Notes under the pieces: generated by a model
Told to the model about the DNA's origin: nothing
Database searches by the model: none
What the model saw: the letters and a program-made list of their open reading frames with translations, nothing else
Made by a program: the position numbers and the translations under genes
NCBI GenBank assembly: GCA_933228765.1
Contig: OW121760.1
Span: 26,474,314 to 26,538,313, forward strand
Reading direction: 5' to 3'
Source: Miltochrista miniata
Lineage: Eukaryota > Arthropoda > Insecta > Lepidoptera > Erebidae
DNA length: 64,000 bases
In this document: piece after piece, positions 1 to 9,860 of the stretch
Layout: every line of letters starts with the position of its first letter
Numbering within the stretch: position 1 is the first letter of the stretch

Positions 1-624
1 GGTACTAACTTCACAGCAGATCTCTTTAAAAAGACCTGCGAGTTCCTGAAAATAAAAAACCTGTGGTCTTCTCCCTATCATCCGCAGACTCAAGGAGCTC
101 TAGAGAGAAGCCACTCGACGCTTAAAGAATATCTCAAATCGTATATTAACGAAGAACAGACGAACTGGCCCCGATACGTTTACACAGCCATGCTCGTCTA
201 CAATACAACCGTACATTCTACAACCCATTACACACCTTACGAATTGACTTTTGGTACCAAACCATTTATACCAAATTCCGTCTACGACGAACCTACCGGC
301 GCGACATATCCTGATTATGTCCGTATGTTACAAAGTAGACTGAAACACTCTAAAGAAAAAGCCCTTGAATTCATAAGAAGATCAAAAGAGTCTTCCAAAA
401 GATACTACGATACCCGTACACGTCCAGTTATCTACAAAGTAGGCGACTACGTCTATATAAAGAACCATCTGAGACTACGTAAAGCACTTTCCCCTGTTTG
501 GAAAGGACCCTATAAAATAATCAAAATAAATGGTAACAATACACTTACCTTACTCATCAACCGACGTCACGTCACTCATCACTTTGATCAAGTGAAACCC
601 GCTGACGTTAGTGCAGACCTGTAA
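1..624 (+). CDS. pol: Pol polyprotein, integrase C-terminal part (partial)
   Basis: The frame is open from base 1 and ends at 624; the ATG at 190 is internal. The first codons read GTNF, the segment that normally follows the second catalytic Asp-Asn of the DDE core, so the window starts just after it. The motif YHPQTQGALERSH at about residues 26-38 carries the catalytic Glu. A C-terminal region with the sequence VGDYVYIKNH near residue 150 is the usual post-core DNA-binding segment of gypsy-type integrases. The enzyme would insert element cDNA into host DNA in the nucleus. No stop or frameshift is seen. Confidence is high because catalytic context, order and the following env all agree. Confidence 0.93.
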   Translation, partial: GTNFTADLFKKTCEFLKIKNLWSSPYHPQTQGALERSHSTLKEYLKSYINEEQTNWPRYVYTAMLVYNTTVHSTTHYTPYELTFGTKPFIPNSVYDEPTGATYPDYVRMLQSRLKHSKEKALEFIRRSKESSKRYYDTRTRPVIYKVGDYVYIKNHLRLRKALSPVWKGPYKIIKINGNNTLTLLINRRHVTHHFDQVKPADVSADL

Positions 625-639
625 ATATAAAGTTAAATA

Positions 640-800
640 AAGATAACTTACCATAAGTTAATCAAATTATCTAGAAGTTACTTACCTTAGCCTTAATCAA
701 ATTATCTAGAAGTTACTTACCTTAAAGTTACTTACCTTAGCCTTAATCAAATTAATTAGAAGTTAATCAAACTATTAAATTACTTACCTTAAATTTAATC
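640..800 (+). repeat. Imperfect tandem repeat between pol and env
   Basis: A unit containing TTACTTACCTTAGCC and TTAATCAAATTA, 35-50 bases long, recurs three to four times with drift. It lies in the non-coding gap between pol and the env acceptor. On the minus strand each unit carries AAGGTAAGTAA, a near-perfect 5' splice donor. Function is unknown. Confidence 0.75.
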
Positions 801-871
801 AAACCCATAGGTTATTCCCATTAGTAAGTTACTGAGAAGAATTAATTTTACCTTAATGTTAATGTTAGTTA

Positions 872-886
872 TTAATTAATTACAGA
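872..886 (+). promoter_or_regulatory. 3' splice acceptor of the env subgenomic mRNA (predicted)
   Basis: TTAATTAATTACAG ends at 885 and is followed at once by a frame open to the env stop at 2734. Upstream of the acceptor the same frame meets a stop near 865. Errantivirus env is known to be translated from a spliced RNA whose start codon lies in an upstream exon. The position and frame match this, but the splice itself is inferred. Confidence 0.7.
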
Positions 887-2734
887 CCGGTTCGAGGTCA
901 ATCCCCTCAAGAATTCGTCCAGCCGATCACCTCAAGCTCTGGGCTGTATTTTGATCATCTTGGCAAACTTAAAATTAATAATGTACAATTAAATATCCTA
1001 ATCCCTATTGATATCTCACACCTGGAACCACACATTCAAAACATTGAATTTGCATTAAACACTACTAGGCATTTATGTAACCAAACAAATATTATACAAA
1101 TTATGGCAGAATGCTACAACGTGTTACAACCATTAACTGTCCGTTTTCACGATTTGAATAAGGAATTTAATTCCATTTCACACTTAGTAGATAACAGAAC
1201 CAAACGTGGTGCATGGATTGGAGGTATAGGCACGGTTCTAAAGCAAATATTTGGAACCTTAGACGAAAACGACGCAATGAGATACGATGAGGCCATTAAC
1301 TCTTTACAGTATGATGAAGATCGGTTGACTTCACTGATGAAGGAAAACATTTTGATCACTAACTCAGTGATAACATGTTTTAATAACACTTTGCAGAAAA
1401 TTGTAGAAAACGAAGCTAGTTTAAACGAAGCTATTGACAATCTCTCTCTTAATATAAGAAACATCTCAGAAATTACTAATGGACTGCTATTAATGGCCAA
1501 CGTTAATGAGATCTTTAATGCTCTAGAGACCTCTATATTAACTCTATCTTTTCAACTAGAGGACATAGTTAACGCCATCCTATTTAGCGGTCAAAATTTG
1601 TTGCACCCTTCCATCATAACCCCAACGCAACTGCATAGAGAGCTTGCCAATAACTACCGACACTTGTCAAGTGACCTCGAGCTTCCTGTAACCTTAGATC
1701 TTAATTCTATACACTTTATTTTAAGTATTTCTAAGTTAGCATGTTATTTCATAGGTCATAAGTTAATGTTTGTTCTTCAAGTGCCATTGGTAAACACCAA
1801 AGAATATGTATTGTTTCATAGCATAGCTTTTCCAGTTCCACATAATGTTAAAGAACCTAATTCTTTTAGCTTAATTATTCCAAATTCTAGATATATAGCA
1901 ATGACCAAAGACAAATCTCACTATTGTGTTTTAGACGACCTAGAACGGTGCAAGGTTATAAGACCTGGAAACTACATTTGTGATATAGAGAACGTGTATT
2001 CTACAGACGCGAAATTGATATGTGAAAGTGAACTATTAGCGAAAGTGAACAGCCAAAAACCCGCACAGTGTGAAACAAAAACCCTTTTTGGAAAGTTAGA
2101 TATTTGGAAACCATTGATAAATAATAAGTGGATTTATGTTCAATCTGATACTAATAAGATCTCTATCGATTGTCTTAATTCTAACATGTATGAAACTATT
2201 ATACTAGGTACTGGCATATTGCACATTCCTAACGATTGTATTGGTTATTGTAAAAGTACGACTTTAATACCAAAATATAATGTTCTAAATATTACTTCAC
2301 CTATTAACCATATGCCAGACTTTAACCTAATTAATGACACTTGTTGTAACTCGGCAAAACTAAATAGTTTAATGAATGATGTGCCCCCTATTCATTTAAA
2401 CGATATAGACTTAGATGATCTTAACAAAGATAATAAAATTAAATTGGAATCACTTTTAAATGATGTAAAAAGCTTACAAGCTCCTCACATTATTAAATAC
2501 GGGACACATTATTCCATTACTGTAATTATTATTGTAATCTTCATTGTATTATTTGTAATTTACCTGTGTTTTAAAAGATTATGTAAATCCGGCAGCAACC
2601 GACCTTTCCAGTTCAAGTTAAACTTTAACAGAGTTCCACCCCAACCTACTCCAGAAATAATTACCATGACCGACAGACACGACGCTGAAGACGATTTACC
2701 AACTTCCGTTGCTCCACTTAGAACAAGGATCTAG
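886..2734 (+). CDS. env: Envelope glycoprotein (Env/baculovirus-F-like fusion protein)
   Basis: This is a class I-type fusion glycoprotein of errantiviruses, related to baculovirus F. The frame is open from the predicted acceptor, giving 616 codons including the stop; the first ATG in it is at 1103. Counting from that ATG, RTKR at residues 32-35 is a furin-type cleavage site, followed by a glycine-rich fusion peptide beginning GAWIGGIG. A hydrophobic membrane anchor lies at about residues 470-490, followed by a cytoplasmic tail of about 53 residues. Several Asn-X-Ser/Thr sites and cysteines lie in the ectodomain. The 72 codons before the ATG read like env coding sequence, so the true start and signal peptide probably come from an upstream exon outside the window. 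No break is seen. Confidence 0.9.
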
Positions 2735-2773
2735 TGGAGACTTTGTTTAAATTTTACCCCAAAGTCTCCTCTT

Positions 2774-2784
2774 AAAGGGGGAGG
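2774..2784 (+). promoter_or_regulatory. Polypurine tract of the errantivirus
   Basis: AAAGGGGGAGG lies immediately before the LTR start TGTTATA. In LTR retrotransposons this tract primes plus-strand DNA synthesis. Confidence 0.85.
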
Positions 2785-3031
2785 TGTTATATCCACATTA
2801 TGCTAGCCTTAGTGCTGTCCTACCATCTTTTATGCTGACTCCCGATTATCAGCCCCTTGCTCTGTCCAGCGGCTCAGCCACAGGCCAGTCTGTCTTCATC
2901 CTCCGAATCGCGCGGTTGCCTAAGGATCCCAAAAGAATCCTTTTCTATTTTCTTTTTTGAATAAAGGTCATAGTGCCTAAAGTTTTAAAGTTCCTTTTTT
3001 TAAAAACCCGTTTTCGAAAACCCGTATAACA
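2785..3031 (+). repeat. Errantivirus 3' LTR
   Basis: The 247-bp LTR begins TGTTATA and ends TATAACA, an inverted terminal heptamer, right after the polypurine tract. AATAAA at 2960-2965 is a candidate poly(A) signal. The partner LTR is outside the window. Confidence 0.88.
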
Positions 3032-3780
3032 GTACGTTTGAATTATTACCAAATGGTTTTGGTCGGTTTGAGTTCATTTTTATAAAACTAAGTGTAAGTA
3101 TAATGTGATACTAACAGCTGATTAGCATACGGCCAACTGATGGACGTTAGCAACAACACATTTGAATCGGTTAGCGAAAACCATTAACGCCAATTATTGT
3201 GGCCTATTCATTTCTATTCATATCACTATCACCGTATGTAGTGTGCCACCATTGTAGTCGTTCAATTAAATAATTATGTTCAAAAATAGCTCCTGTTCTT
3301 TTCACGAAATAAAATACATTTTAGAAAAACTTGCTATTATGAGCATAGTAGGCGTTTAAGGTAAAAGTTCTTGTGGTATTTAGATAAACCAAAAGAAACC
3401 ATTGTCCGTATTTATCACACTTTAAATCATCACAAAATAGAATTTTAAATAAAATGAAACCATTTCAAACACTAAATACCTCTATAAACGTGTTATTGAA
3501 ACACAAACTCGTATCAAGTAAACATAGCGCCTGATCGAAAAGTGCGGTTCAGTTGTAGGTTGGCGGTAAATTTGCGGGTATGCTAATGAGGCAATGTCGT
3601 ACACGAAGATCCTATGCACGCGCGTGCGTTGGGGTACGCTTGGAAAGAGTTTTTTTTCCTAGAATGTCTCAACTTTACGCGCACCCTGTAGTACGTTTGA
3701 ATTAGCGTGTGGTTTTGTACGGTTTAAGACCTTTCCCGTCTCTCTAATGAATTTAGGGGGTAATTTAGGGGGTCTCGAAA
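3032..3780. other. Intergenic, no gene seen
   Basis: AT-rich sequence with no convincing frame. A block starting GTACGTTTGAATTA directly after the LTR (3032) recurs with changes at 3693, so the flank may hold a diverged duplication. Confidence 0.5.
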
Positions 3781-3783
3781 TTG

Positions 3784-3822
3784 TCATGGATGCTATGCCG
3801 GACTCCTAACGGCTAAAACCAC
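3784..3822 (-). repeat. Fragment of the R1-like LINE 3' UTR
   Basis: The plus-strand text around GATGCTATGCCGGACTCCTA matches the block near the 3' end of the R1-like LINE at 14461-14515, 20411, 20610, 24430 and 56612. It is on the minus strand. Confidence 0.5.
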
Positions 3823-3830
3823 ACATATAT

Positions 3831-3992
3831 AACCAGCATTGAATGCCGTTACTGTGGTACCTAATAGGTACCACAGAACGGCAATCAATGCTGGTTATCA
3901 CAACCTTTTAATAAATCTTGCATCTTTGCCAGTCTTCTTCTTCGTGACATTGGAAGAAATTTGTAGAATTGAGAGTGTACCTCTCAATTCTA
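3831..3992. repeat. Two adjacent long palindromes
   Basis: 3831-3862 and 3866-3896 form a near-perfect inverted repeat (one mismatch and one single-base bulge over about 31 bp) with a 3-base loop. At 3964-3992 there is a perfect 12-bp inverted repeat with loop TGTAC. The short frame through this region simply runs across the hairpins. They may be a foldback/MITE remnant; no target duplication was found. Confidence 0.7.
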
Positions 3993-4269
3993 CTGACTTG
4001 ACATTGAACAAAATGAAATGTTCAGAATCGTACAGTAAAGGGCCAAAAAGAATGCACATCGAGCTTTAGAAAGAGGCAATCGGCTAATTTCGACTTCGTA
4101 TAGCGATATCTGTGTCGCACACACCATGACGTTTGTTTTGTCAGTCATGGCAAAGAGTGTATACTACGTAAAGTCATGGTTCAAATGCGAGAGAGTGCAG
4201 TCGCTTATCTAAGCCAATATATATATATAGAGCTGCTAAAACCCCTATAAAATTAAATTAGTACCTACT
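3993..4269. other. Upstream region of the transposase gene, no gene seen
   Basis: AT-rich sequence with a (TA)n stretch near 4216-4228. No reading frame of interest. Confidence 0.4.
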
Positions 4270-4429
4270 ATGGCATCTACAGGGAAAAAAGGTAAGCCGT
4301 TAGTCTACCAGTCACTCGAAATTATCCATAATGTTTATAAATATTTTTTATCTGAAGCCAACCAATTTAAAAACATGAGGATGTTAATGTAAGTAATTAT
4401 TTTAAAAAGGTTCAATAGAGAGTTGCAGA

Positions 4430-5747
4430 TAGGCTTGCCAACTTCAAAATGCGATTTTGCGGGAAATGTTGATTTCAATTGCGGGACAAGGATTTAAAAA
4501 GCGGGATCTTACGAATTTTGTTCAGAATACTATAAAACCTGAACTTTAATGGGTACTGAATTTCACGCGGGAGAAGCCGCGAGCATCATTTAGTTAAAAT
4601 ATAATTTCCGTACGCTTTTTGCTATGTTGTAAGTTACACGACAACGCATTTTCTTTCTCCAAACGCACGATACTGTAACTGTACTGATTTTTTTTTTAAT
4701 AAGCTGTCATAGAAACCAAGGTAGCATTCGGTCTTGTTACCCTTATCCTCGTCAAAAAATTCTTCAAAGCGATTGGAAAGTTTTCTCCAAGAAACGAAAA
4801 ATAACTTTTTAAGGCAGGAAACCCGTTTAGAATTTTCTCGACAGCAAGATGTAATGAGAGCCATCTTGTTGTCACATCAAATTCACATTTTGCACCAGCA
4901 TGAGCAACAGCATCATGCAACATGTGTGCTGAGCATCCATGTCGCCATTTAGGTTCCGTAAATGTGTAAAAACGAAATTATTTCTCCCGAAATTAACATT
5001 AGCATTATTAGAGAAATACGCAGATGCGTTTCGCAAATCAAAAGGGGCCTGGTTTAGAAAATGACGAAAAAGAGGTACAAATAAAAGCATATTTTTTGTC
5101 TGGATAAGTAGACGGAAAATTATAGCCAATAAAATATTTTTAATCTAGGTACAAGATGTGTGTCAAAATATGCTTTCGTTGTATAGTATATTAATTATAC
5201 ATAATGTCTAAAACGATCATAAAGTCAGCCCCAAATTTTTTGATGAATGCATTTTATGACTTCAATTTTTATCGACGCGCAAGAAAAAAATATGCCGACT
5301 TAAAAAGAAAATATACATCTATAATTTGGTTTTCTTCGATTTTCAATAAGTAAGAGTATAAGCTCATTACAACAAAAATAAGATCTAAAATACAACAGTT
5401 CCTAGCTTGAAGGACGCGTGTTTTGTATGGTCAAGGTCGTTAGCCCTATGAACGGCCTTAATGTTATTGTATATATCTATCGCTTTCTTATTAGGGTCTT
5501 CATAGAAATCAAGCAAACATGTGCAAATACCCTCCTCAGGACAGTAGAATCTTACAACTACATATAGAAAATAACTTCACATTTCCGTGATTTGATGCAT
5601 CGCTAGAAATACTGTTAACGTAAACGTTTGTTGCTAGATCAAGAAAAGCGGGATATCACGCGTCCCGCTCAGGGTGTTAGCGGGACGTCTTGTTATGGGT
5701 CTCAGAAACGGGACGTCCCGCGTATAGCGGGACGGTTGGCAACCCTA
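4430..5747 (-). mobile_element. hAT transposon inserted in the transposase gene
   Basis: The ends are TAGGCTTGCCAAC (4430-4442) and GTTGGCAACCCTA (5735-5747), a 13-bp inverted repeat with one mismatch. It is flanked by a perfect 8-bp duplication GTTGCAGA (4422-4429 and 5748-5755). The 8-bp target duplication and this type of end are diagnostic of hAT elements. Removing the insert restores the host frame through GTTGCAGATGCC. Repeated GCGGGA/CGGGACG motifs near both ends are probably subterminal transposase-binding sites. Confidence 0.92.
4634..5129 (-). pseudogene. hAT transposase remnant
   Basis: In shifting minus-strand frames the segment reads AHMLHDAVAHAG, then TTRWLSLHLAVEKIL, FPALKSYF and FFDEDKGNKTECYLGFYDSLL. 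This order matches the catalytic C-terminal half of insect hAT (ZBED-like) transposases. At least two frameshifts separate the pieces, and the N-terminal zinc finger and dimerisation regions are missing, so this is a dead internal-deletion copy that would need an outside transposase. Confidence 0.75.
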
Positions 5748-6986
5748 GTTGCAGATGCCACTGGAATTTCAAAAAGAACTTTGAACAATATATTAAACGA
5801 AGTCGGCACTGGCACTGATAATACACATTCCAGTGGAACAAAATCCAGCTCTCGAAAAAATGGGAGACCAAAAAACAATTTCGTTTAGATATGGACGATT
5901 TTGATTATGATGTTGTTAGAAGAATGGCGTACGATTTTCATCTGCGTTACAAACAACTGCCTACAATAAAAACATTAAAAGCTAAATTATCTGAGGCTAT
6001 TAATTATAATGGGTGTGAAAAGACGTTGAGAAAAATTCTTTATGAAATGGGATTTGCGTTCACAAAAATAAAAGACAATAGAAAAGTTCTAATGGAAAAG
6101 CACGATGTAGCTCTCAAAAGAATTGAATATCTGGACAAAATACGCGAATTTCGCGAAGCAGGAAAAATCATTATCTATATGGATGAGTCCTACATACATA
6201 CAACCCACACTAAAGGAAAAACTTGGAGTGATGATAAGCAAATAGGGGTAAAAAAACCGATTTCAAAAGGTCAACGTTTGATAATTGTTCACGCAGGTAA
6301 CGAAAAAGGCTTTGTACCAGGAGCCTTTTTAACGTATAAATCCACGGACGCTAAAGGTGATCATCACAACGAAATGAATAACGTGGCTGGTTAAGTGGCT
6401 GGTTAATCAATTAATTCCAAATATACCTAATGATTCTGTTCTGGTTATCGACAACGCACCCTATCACAATAAATATGTTGAAAGACCCCCCAACTCAAAC
6501 ACCAATAAACCGGAAATGATCAATTGGTTACAAAGACACGAAATTTCAGTTGATTATAAATTAACAAAACCTCAGATATATAATATTATATGTCAGCACA
6601 AGGACAGATTTACAGAGTTTTCCGTGAACAAGATACTAGCCGAACATGGGCACACTGTGTTGCGATTGCCACCGTACCATTCGGATTTTAATCCAATTGA
6701 AAATATATGGTCTCAACTAAAAGGCTATGTAGCCGCGAGGAACGTGGATATGAATTTAAGTTCAATAAAGACATTATTTACTGAAAAATTGAACATGATC
6801 GGGGCTGATGAGTGGAAAAAGGTTTGCGATCATGCGATAAAATGCGAGAATGAATATCGAGGAATTTAACACGCTATGGACAACAAAATAGATAGATTGG
6901 ATAGGCTAGTAATAAATACAGCTGATAGTGGCAGTGACACAGACCTCAATGAGAGCACAGATAGTGAAATGGAAGGAATTGAATAG

Positions 6987-7616
6987 GTATACATGATTTT
7001 GTTTTTATTATACTAATTCCGTATTTTTCCCCGTGCGGTGTTCTATTAGAATAAGAAAAATAATATGTCGCATAAGTCGACTAAGGGTACAGGGTTAAAC
7101 CGTGTTGTGGCCGATGGCCTAGCAATTTGTCACCACAATTTTACACTTTTTGTCGATCTTATATAGAATATATATTTATGAAGATTATTTGAAGATTATT
7201 TTTTCCTAACAAGAATATAGCAATAATTAAAAATAGTTACATCGTGTTTTACAGCTCTATATATTTCACGTGAAATCAAAACAAAACAACAATAAAGTAC
7301 TTAGTGCTAAATTCAAATTCTGTTAAACGACTAATCTAATAATTGATGTAAAGTCGGCCAAGAAAGTCGTTTATCAGTTTCTATAACAATCCCCATTCAT
7401 TTAAAATTTCGTTAAGACTTAGTTTGAAGTATTGATTACTGATTGGTCGTCGCTAAGCCAATCATATATAGGTTAAATGTGCATGACATTTTAACCTTAG
7501 TTCTCTATTACATAAGTATTATTATGTTCTACCAGTAAATCTATCTCTTGAAGTCATAGACATTGTAACTTTGTAACGACTTAACGAGAGCGTAAATGAA
7601 TATAATCTCTTTAGCT
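6987..7616. other. Intergenic, no gene seen
   Basis: AT-rich, without a credible frame. TAAGCCAATCATATATAG near 7456 resembles TAAGCCAATATATATATATAG at about 4209, a direct rather than inverted echo flanking the transposase gene. Confidence 0.4.
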
Positions 7617-7694
7617 ATGATTTCCCGTATTGGATCGATGAGGAGCCGATTGCTGGAAGTTATTGAAGCTAATGGTGGATACACACGTTATTGA
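7617..7694 (+). pseudogene. Tc1-like transposase, C-terminal remnant
   Basis: The last 25 codons read SMRSRLLEVIEANGGYTRY before TGA, the typical C-terminus of Tc1-like transposases (compare VMEARGGNTKY at the end of the intact copy at 61261-62280). Nothing upstream continues the domain in frame, so it is a short relic. Confidence 0.6.
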
Positions 7695-8248
7695 TACTAG
7701 ATTAATTGAACCTGATTTTTTAATTACTTCATAGTTTACTTAAATTACCTTTTGTTAATACAGAAGAATTTATTTTAATTACAGTTTCTATGGTTCTGTT
7801 AGCAATTATGGAAATAAATAAATAGTTTGTTTTATTAACATTTGGATCAATATTATCAACTGTAATAGTGCTACTTACCTTGCGGTCTGATTTAGCCCCG
7901 CGAAGAGCCCTTGAGCACAGCGACCAAACTGTGACCAAATTGTGAGCATTTTACGACTGCTTTAACGCGTGAAGCGCTAGTGTTGATATTACGTCAATAA
8001 TGTCATGCACTTAATAGTAGGTCACGCCAAACATCATACGCGATATGACAAAGACAGCAATAGAAACTGTCACTTTGAACATTCAAAGGAAAACAGACCT
8101 TATCATTCTGCAACATACAAAGAGTGTTCAACCTTAGGGTGATAAAGGATTTTATTGGTCGACCTAGCATTCGTTTGCATTCGGAAATGCGATGATTGCC
8201 GATGTGCATTCTTTATGGCGCCGTACTGAAAAAAAGAAATTAAAAAAA
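7695..8248. other. Intergenic, no gene recognised
   Basis: Short minus-strand frames at 7729-7938 and 8003-8209 have no recognisable domain. The first contains GCAAGGTAAGTAGC on the minus strand (7868-7881), a good 5' splice donor, so a decayed exon is possible but unproven. Confidence 0.35.
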
Positions 8249-8501
8249 ATTGTAAAATTATAAATGCGAAAGTTTGTGAGTGTGTGTGTAGATGTGTGGA
8301 TATTTGTTACTCTTTCACGCTATAATAGCTAAACGGATCTGGCTGAACTTTGGTACAGAGATATGTATCTCTGTACCAAAGTTCAGTCTCAGTATAGTCT
8401 GGAATAACACATAGGCTACTTTTAACCCCGGGAATAAGTTTCTACGGGAAGCGGAAACGGGAATAAAATTTTACCCGGGTTAAGCTGCGGTCAGCAGCTA
8501 G
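8249..8501 (+). mobile_element. Helitron-like non-autonomous element (family H2, degraded)
   Basis: Matches the intact H2 copy at 25053-25287 in order: ATTATAAATGCGAAAGTTTG, TCTGGAATAACACATAGG, and the 3' end CAGCTAG followed by host T (8502). The 5' end is eroded. It contains a private 21-bp palindrome at 8343-8386. Confidence 0.65.
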
Positions 8502-8965
8502 TAAAGTATATTCTGAAAATCGAGAAAAGTCTAAGCGTAACTTCTGGTCAATGGATGGAGTCTGAAATACATACATAAGTCACACCTTTATCTTCGTATA
8601 CACCCACATTTTACCTTATAGTTTTTTGTCCCACGTAACCAGGAATAATGTTGAAAATGATGTTAAACTTCGTATATAAGCATCAAGTTAGAATTTTAAT
8701 CAGCTTTTCAACGAACAGCCTGTTTGCTTGAATGATGTTTACAGTGCATTGGTCAATTATTAGTAAAATTACCGCAAATTATTTCATAATGGCCTCGCTT
8801 GTTGCTGCGTAAAATCGTTAAATATTTAACACTAAACTGGAATTGAGTTTTCCGTGCGTAAATTAGTAAATCGACTATCAAAAGAAATATAATTTTTGGA
8901 ATTTTCCTCCACGTAGAAAACATCATAAAAAATGCAAAGAAATTTCCTTTCTCTCACACTTGAAA
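8502..8965. other. Intergenic with a SINE-tail fragment
   Basis: 8567-8635 carries CATACATACATAAGTCAC and GTCCCACGTAACC, matching the 3' body and tail of the 5S-headed SINE family on the minus strand. The rest is AT-rich with no gene. Confidence 0.5.
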
Positions 8966-9215
8966 CGCTCGTGGCCCCGCGGACTCAGTGTTCTGTAAAC
9001 GATCACTGCAGTAAGCAACATTTACTATGGCCGGATATGGATGGGTGACCACCACGTGGACCACTTTGTGACATTTATTTACGAGCGTTTCCGTGCTTCG
9101 GAAGGCACGATAAGCCGTTGGTCCCGGTTGTCAGTAAAATGACAGTCGTTAAGCCAAGTTGAAGGCCTTACGGGCGGCTTGAAAAATTTCAACTGTGGGT
9201 CGTCACAACCTGCGC
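8966..9215 (+). repeat. SINE with 5S rRNA-like head, 3'-truncated
   Basis: The head CGCTCGTGGCC... carries CGATCACTGCAGTAAGCA and, about 30 bases on, GGATGGGTGACC. Both correspond in order and spacing to the internal promoter region of insect 5S rRNA (CGATCACC...TAAGCAGC and TGGATGGGTGACC). The body then matches the SINEs at 9861-10544 and 38811-39180. The tail is replaced at about 9215 by the end of another retroposon. Confidence 0.7.
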
Positions 9216-9345
9216 CCGGGTCGGCAGCGCGTGTGTAGCACCTCTGGTGTTGCAAACGTCTATAGGCTACGGTTACCAACCTCCCGGGGTGGGCCGTAAG
9301 CTTGTCTGCCACCTAAGTAGTATAAAAAATAAAATAAAAAACTTC
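9216..9345 (+). repeat. 3' end of a dispersed LINE/SINE with A-rich tail
   Basis: GTTGCAAACGTC, CTTGTCTGCCACC and GGTATAAAAAAT-like text match the 3' end seen at 60463-60545 and, inverted, at 46590-46740. It is fused directly to the SINE body, so this copy is a chimera. Confidence 0.55.
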
Positions 9346-9848
9346 ATCTGAAATATTTGAAAAAAAAAAACCAGTCAACTGCGAGCCGGACTCGCACACG
9401 GAGGGTTCCGTATAGTACGTTTGTTGTATGAGAGCCCCTCTTAAATGTCCACTTTATTTTAATAAAATTGTGAAGTGAAAATATATCCATGTAGGATTTT
9501 TCTCACGTTAAAAAAGCATAGAAGCCTCAGGACGACGATTATAATACATCTTATGTTTATCTATAAACATACTCGTATTTAGGAAGTGTTCCTTGAAAGA
9601 AATATCACTTTATTAGGTCTGTAGTTAATGCTACGAATAGCTACGTCGTAGGTGATGCTACAAAATAAGATATTTAATGTTGATATTTATTTGCTAGTAC
9701 AATATCTATGTCAACTTTCAGCAATAATAAGTACACCTAACATTGGTAATTTAACAATTTTTTGAGATGAAAACTATTCCAAAAATGCTATTACTAGGTA
9801 AAGTCATATTTATGCAAGACTGGAACTTCTGGAAGTAATCTAGTAGCT
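9346..9848. other. Intergenic; fragment of dispersed repeat Z
   Basis: 9369-9440 matches one end of repeat Z (GCGAGCCGGACTCGCAC...GGGTTCCGTA). The rest is AT-rich with no gene. Confidence 0.5.
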
Positions 9849-9860
9849 GTCAGGGCTACA

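Larger units (their letters stand above)
1..3031 (+). mobile_element. Errantivirus (gypsy/TED-type endogenous retrovirus), 3' half
   Basis: The order is integrase end, env splice acceptor, env, polypurine tract, 3' LTR, which is the layout of insect errantiviruses in the Ty3/gypsy group. The 5' LTR, gag and most of pol lie outside the window. Both visible reading frames are open, so this copy may be young. The target duplication cannot be checked because the 5' end is missing. Confidence 0.9.
4270..6986 (+). pseudogene. IS630/Tc1-superfamily DDE transposase gene, broken
   Basis: Exon-like start 4270-4388 (begins MASTGKKGKP) ends at GTAAGT, a good 5' splice donor. Coding resumes near 4419, is cut by the hAT insertion (4430-5747) and continues with a helix-turn-helix segment (VADATGISKRTLNNIL). 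The DDE core follows: MDES near 6180, VIDNAP near 6446, and NPIENIW near 6699. Damage: a frameshift near 5873-5885; a second near 6394, where a GTGGCTGGTTAA block is duplicated and some core residues are missing; and a TAA at 6867. After that stop the same frame runs another 38 codons of acidic Ser/Asp-rich tail to 6986. The enzyme would cut and paste its own element. The remaining intron-like gap of about 30 bases is too short for normal splicing, so it may have been trimmed. No terminal repeats were identified. Confidence 0.82.

Noticed and set aside
3839..4069. 76-residue plus-strand frame
   Set aside because: It crosses two palindromes and has no recognisable domain.
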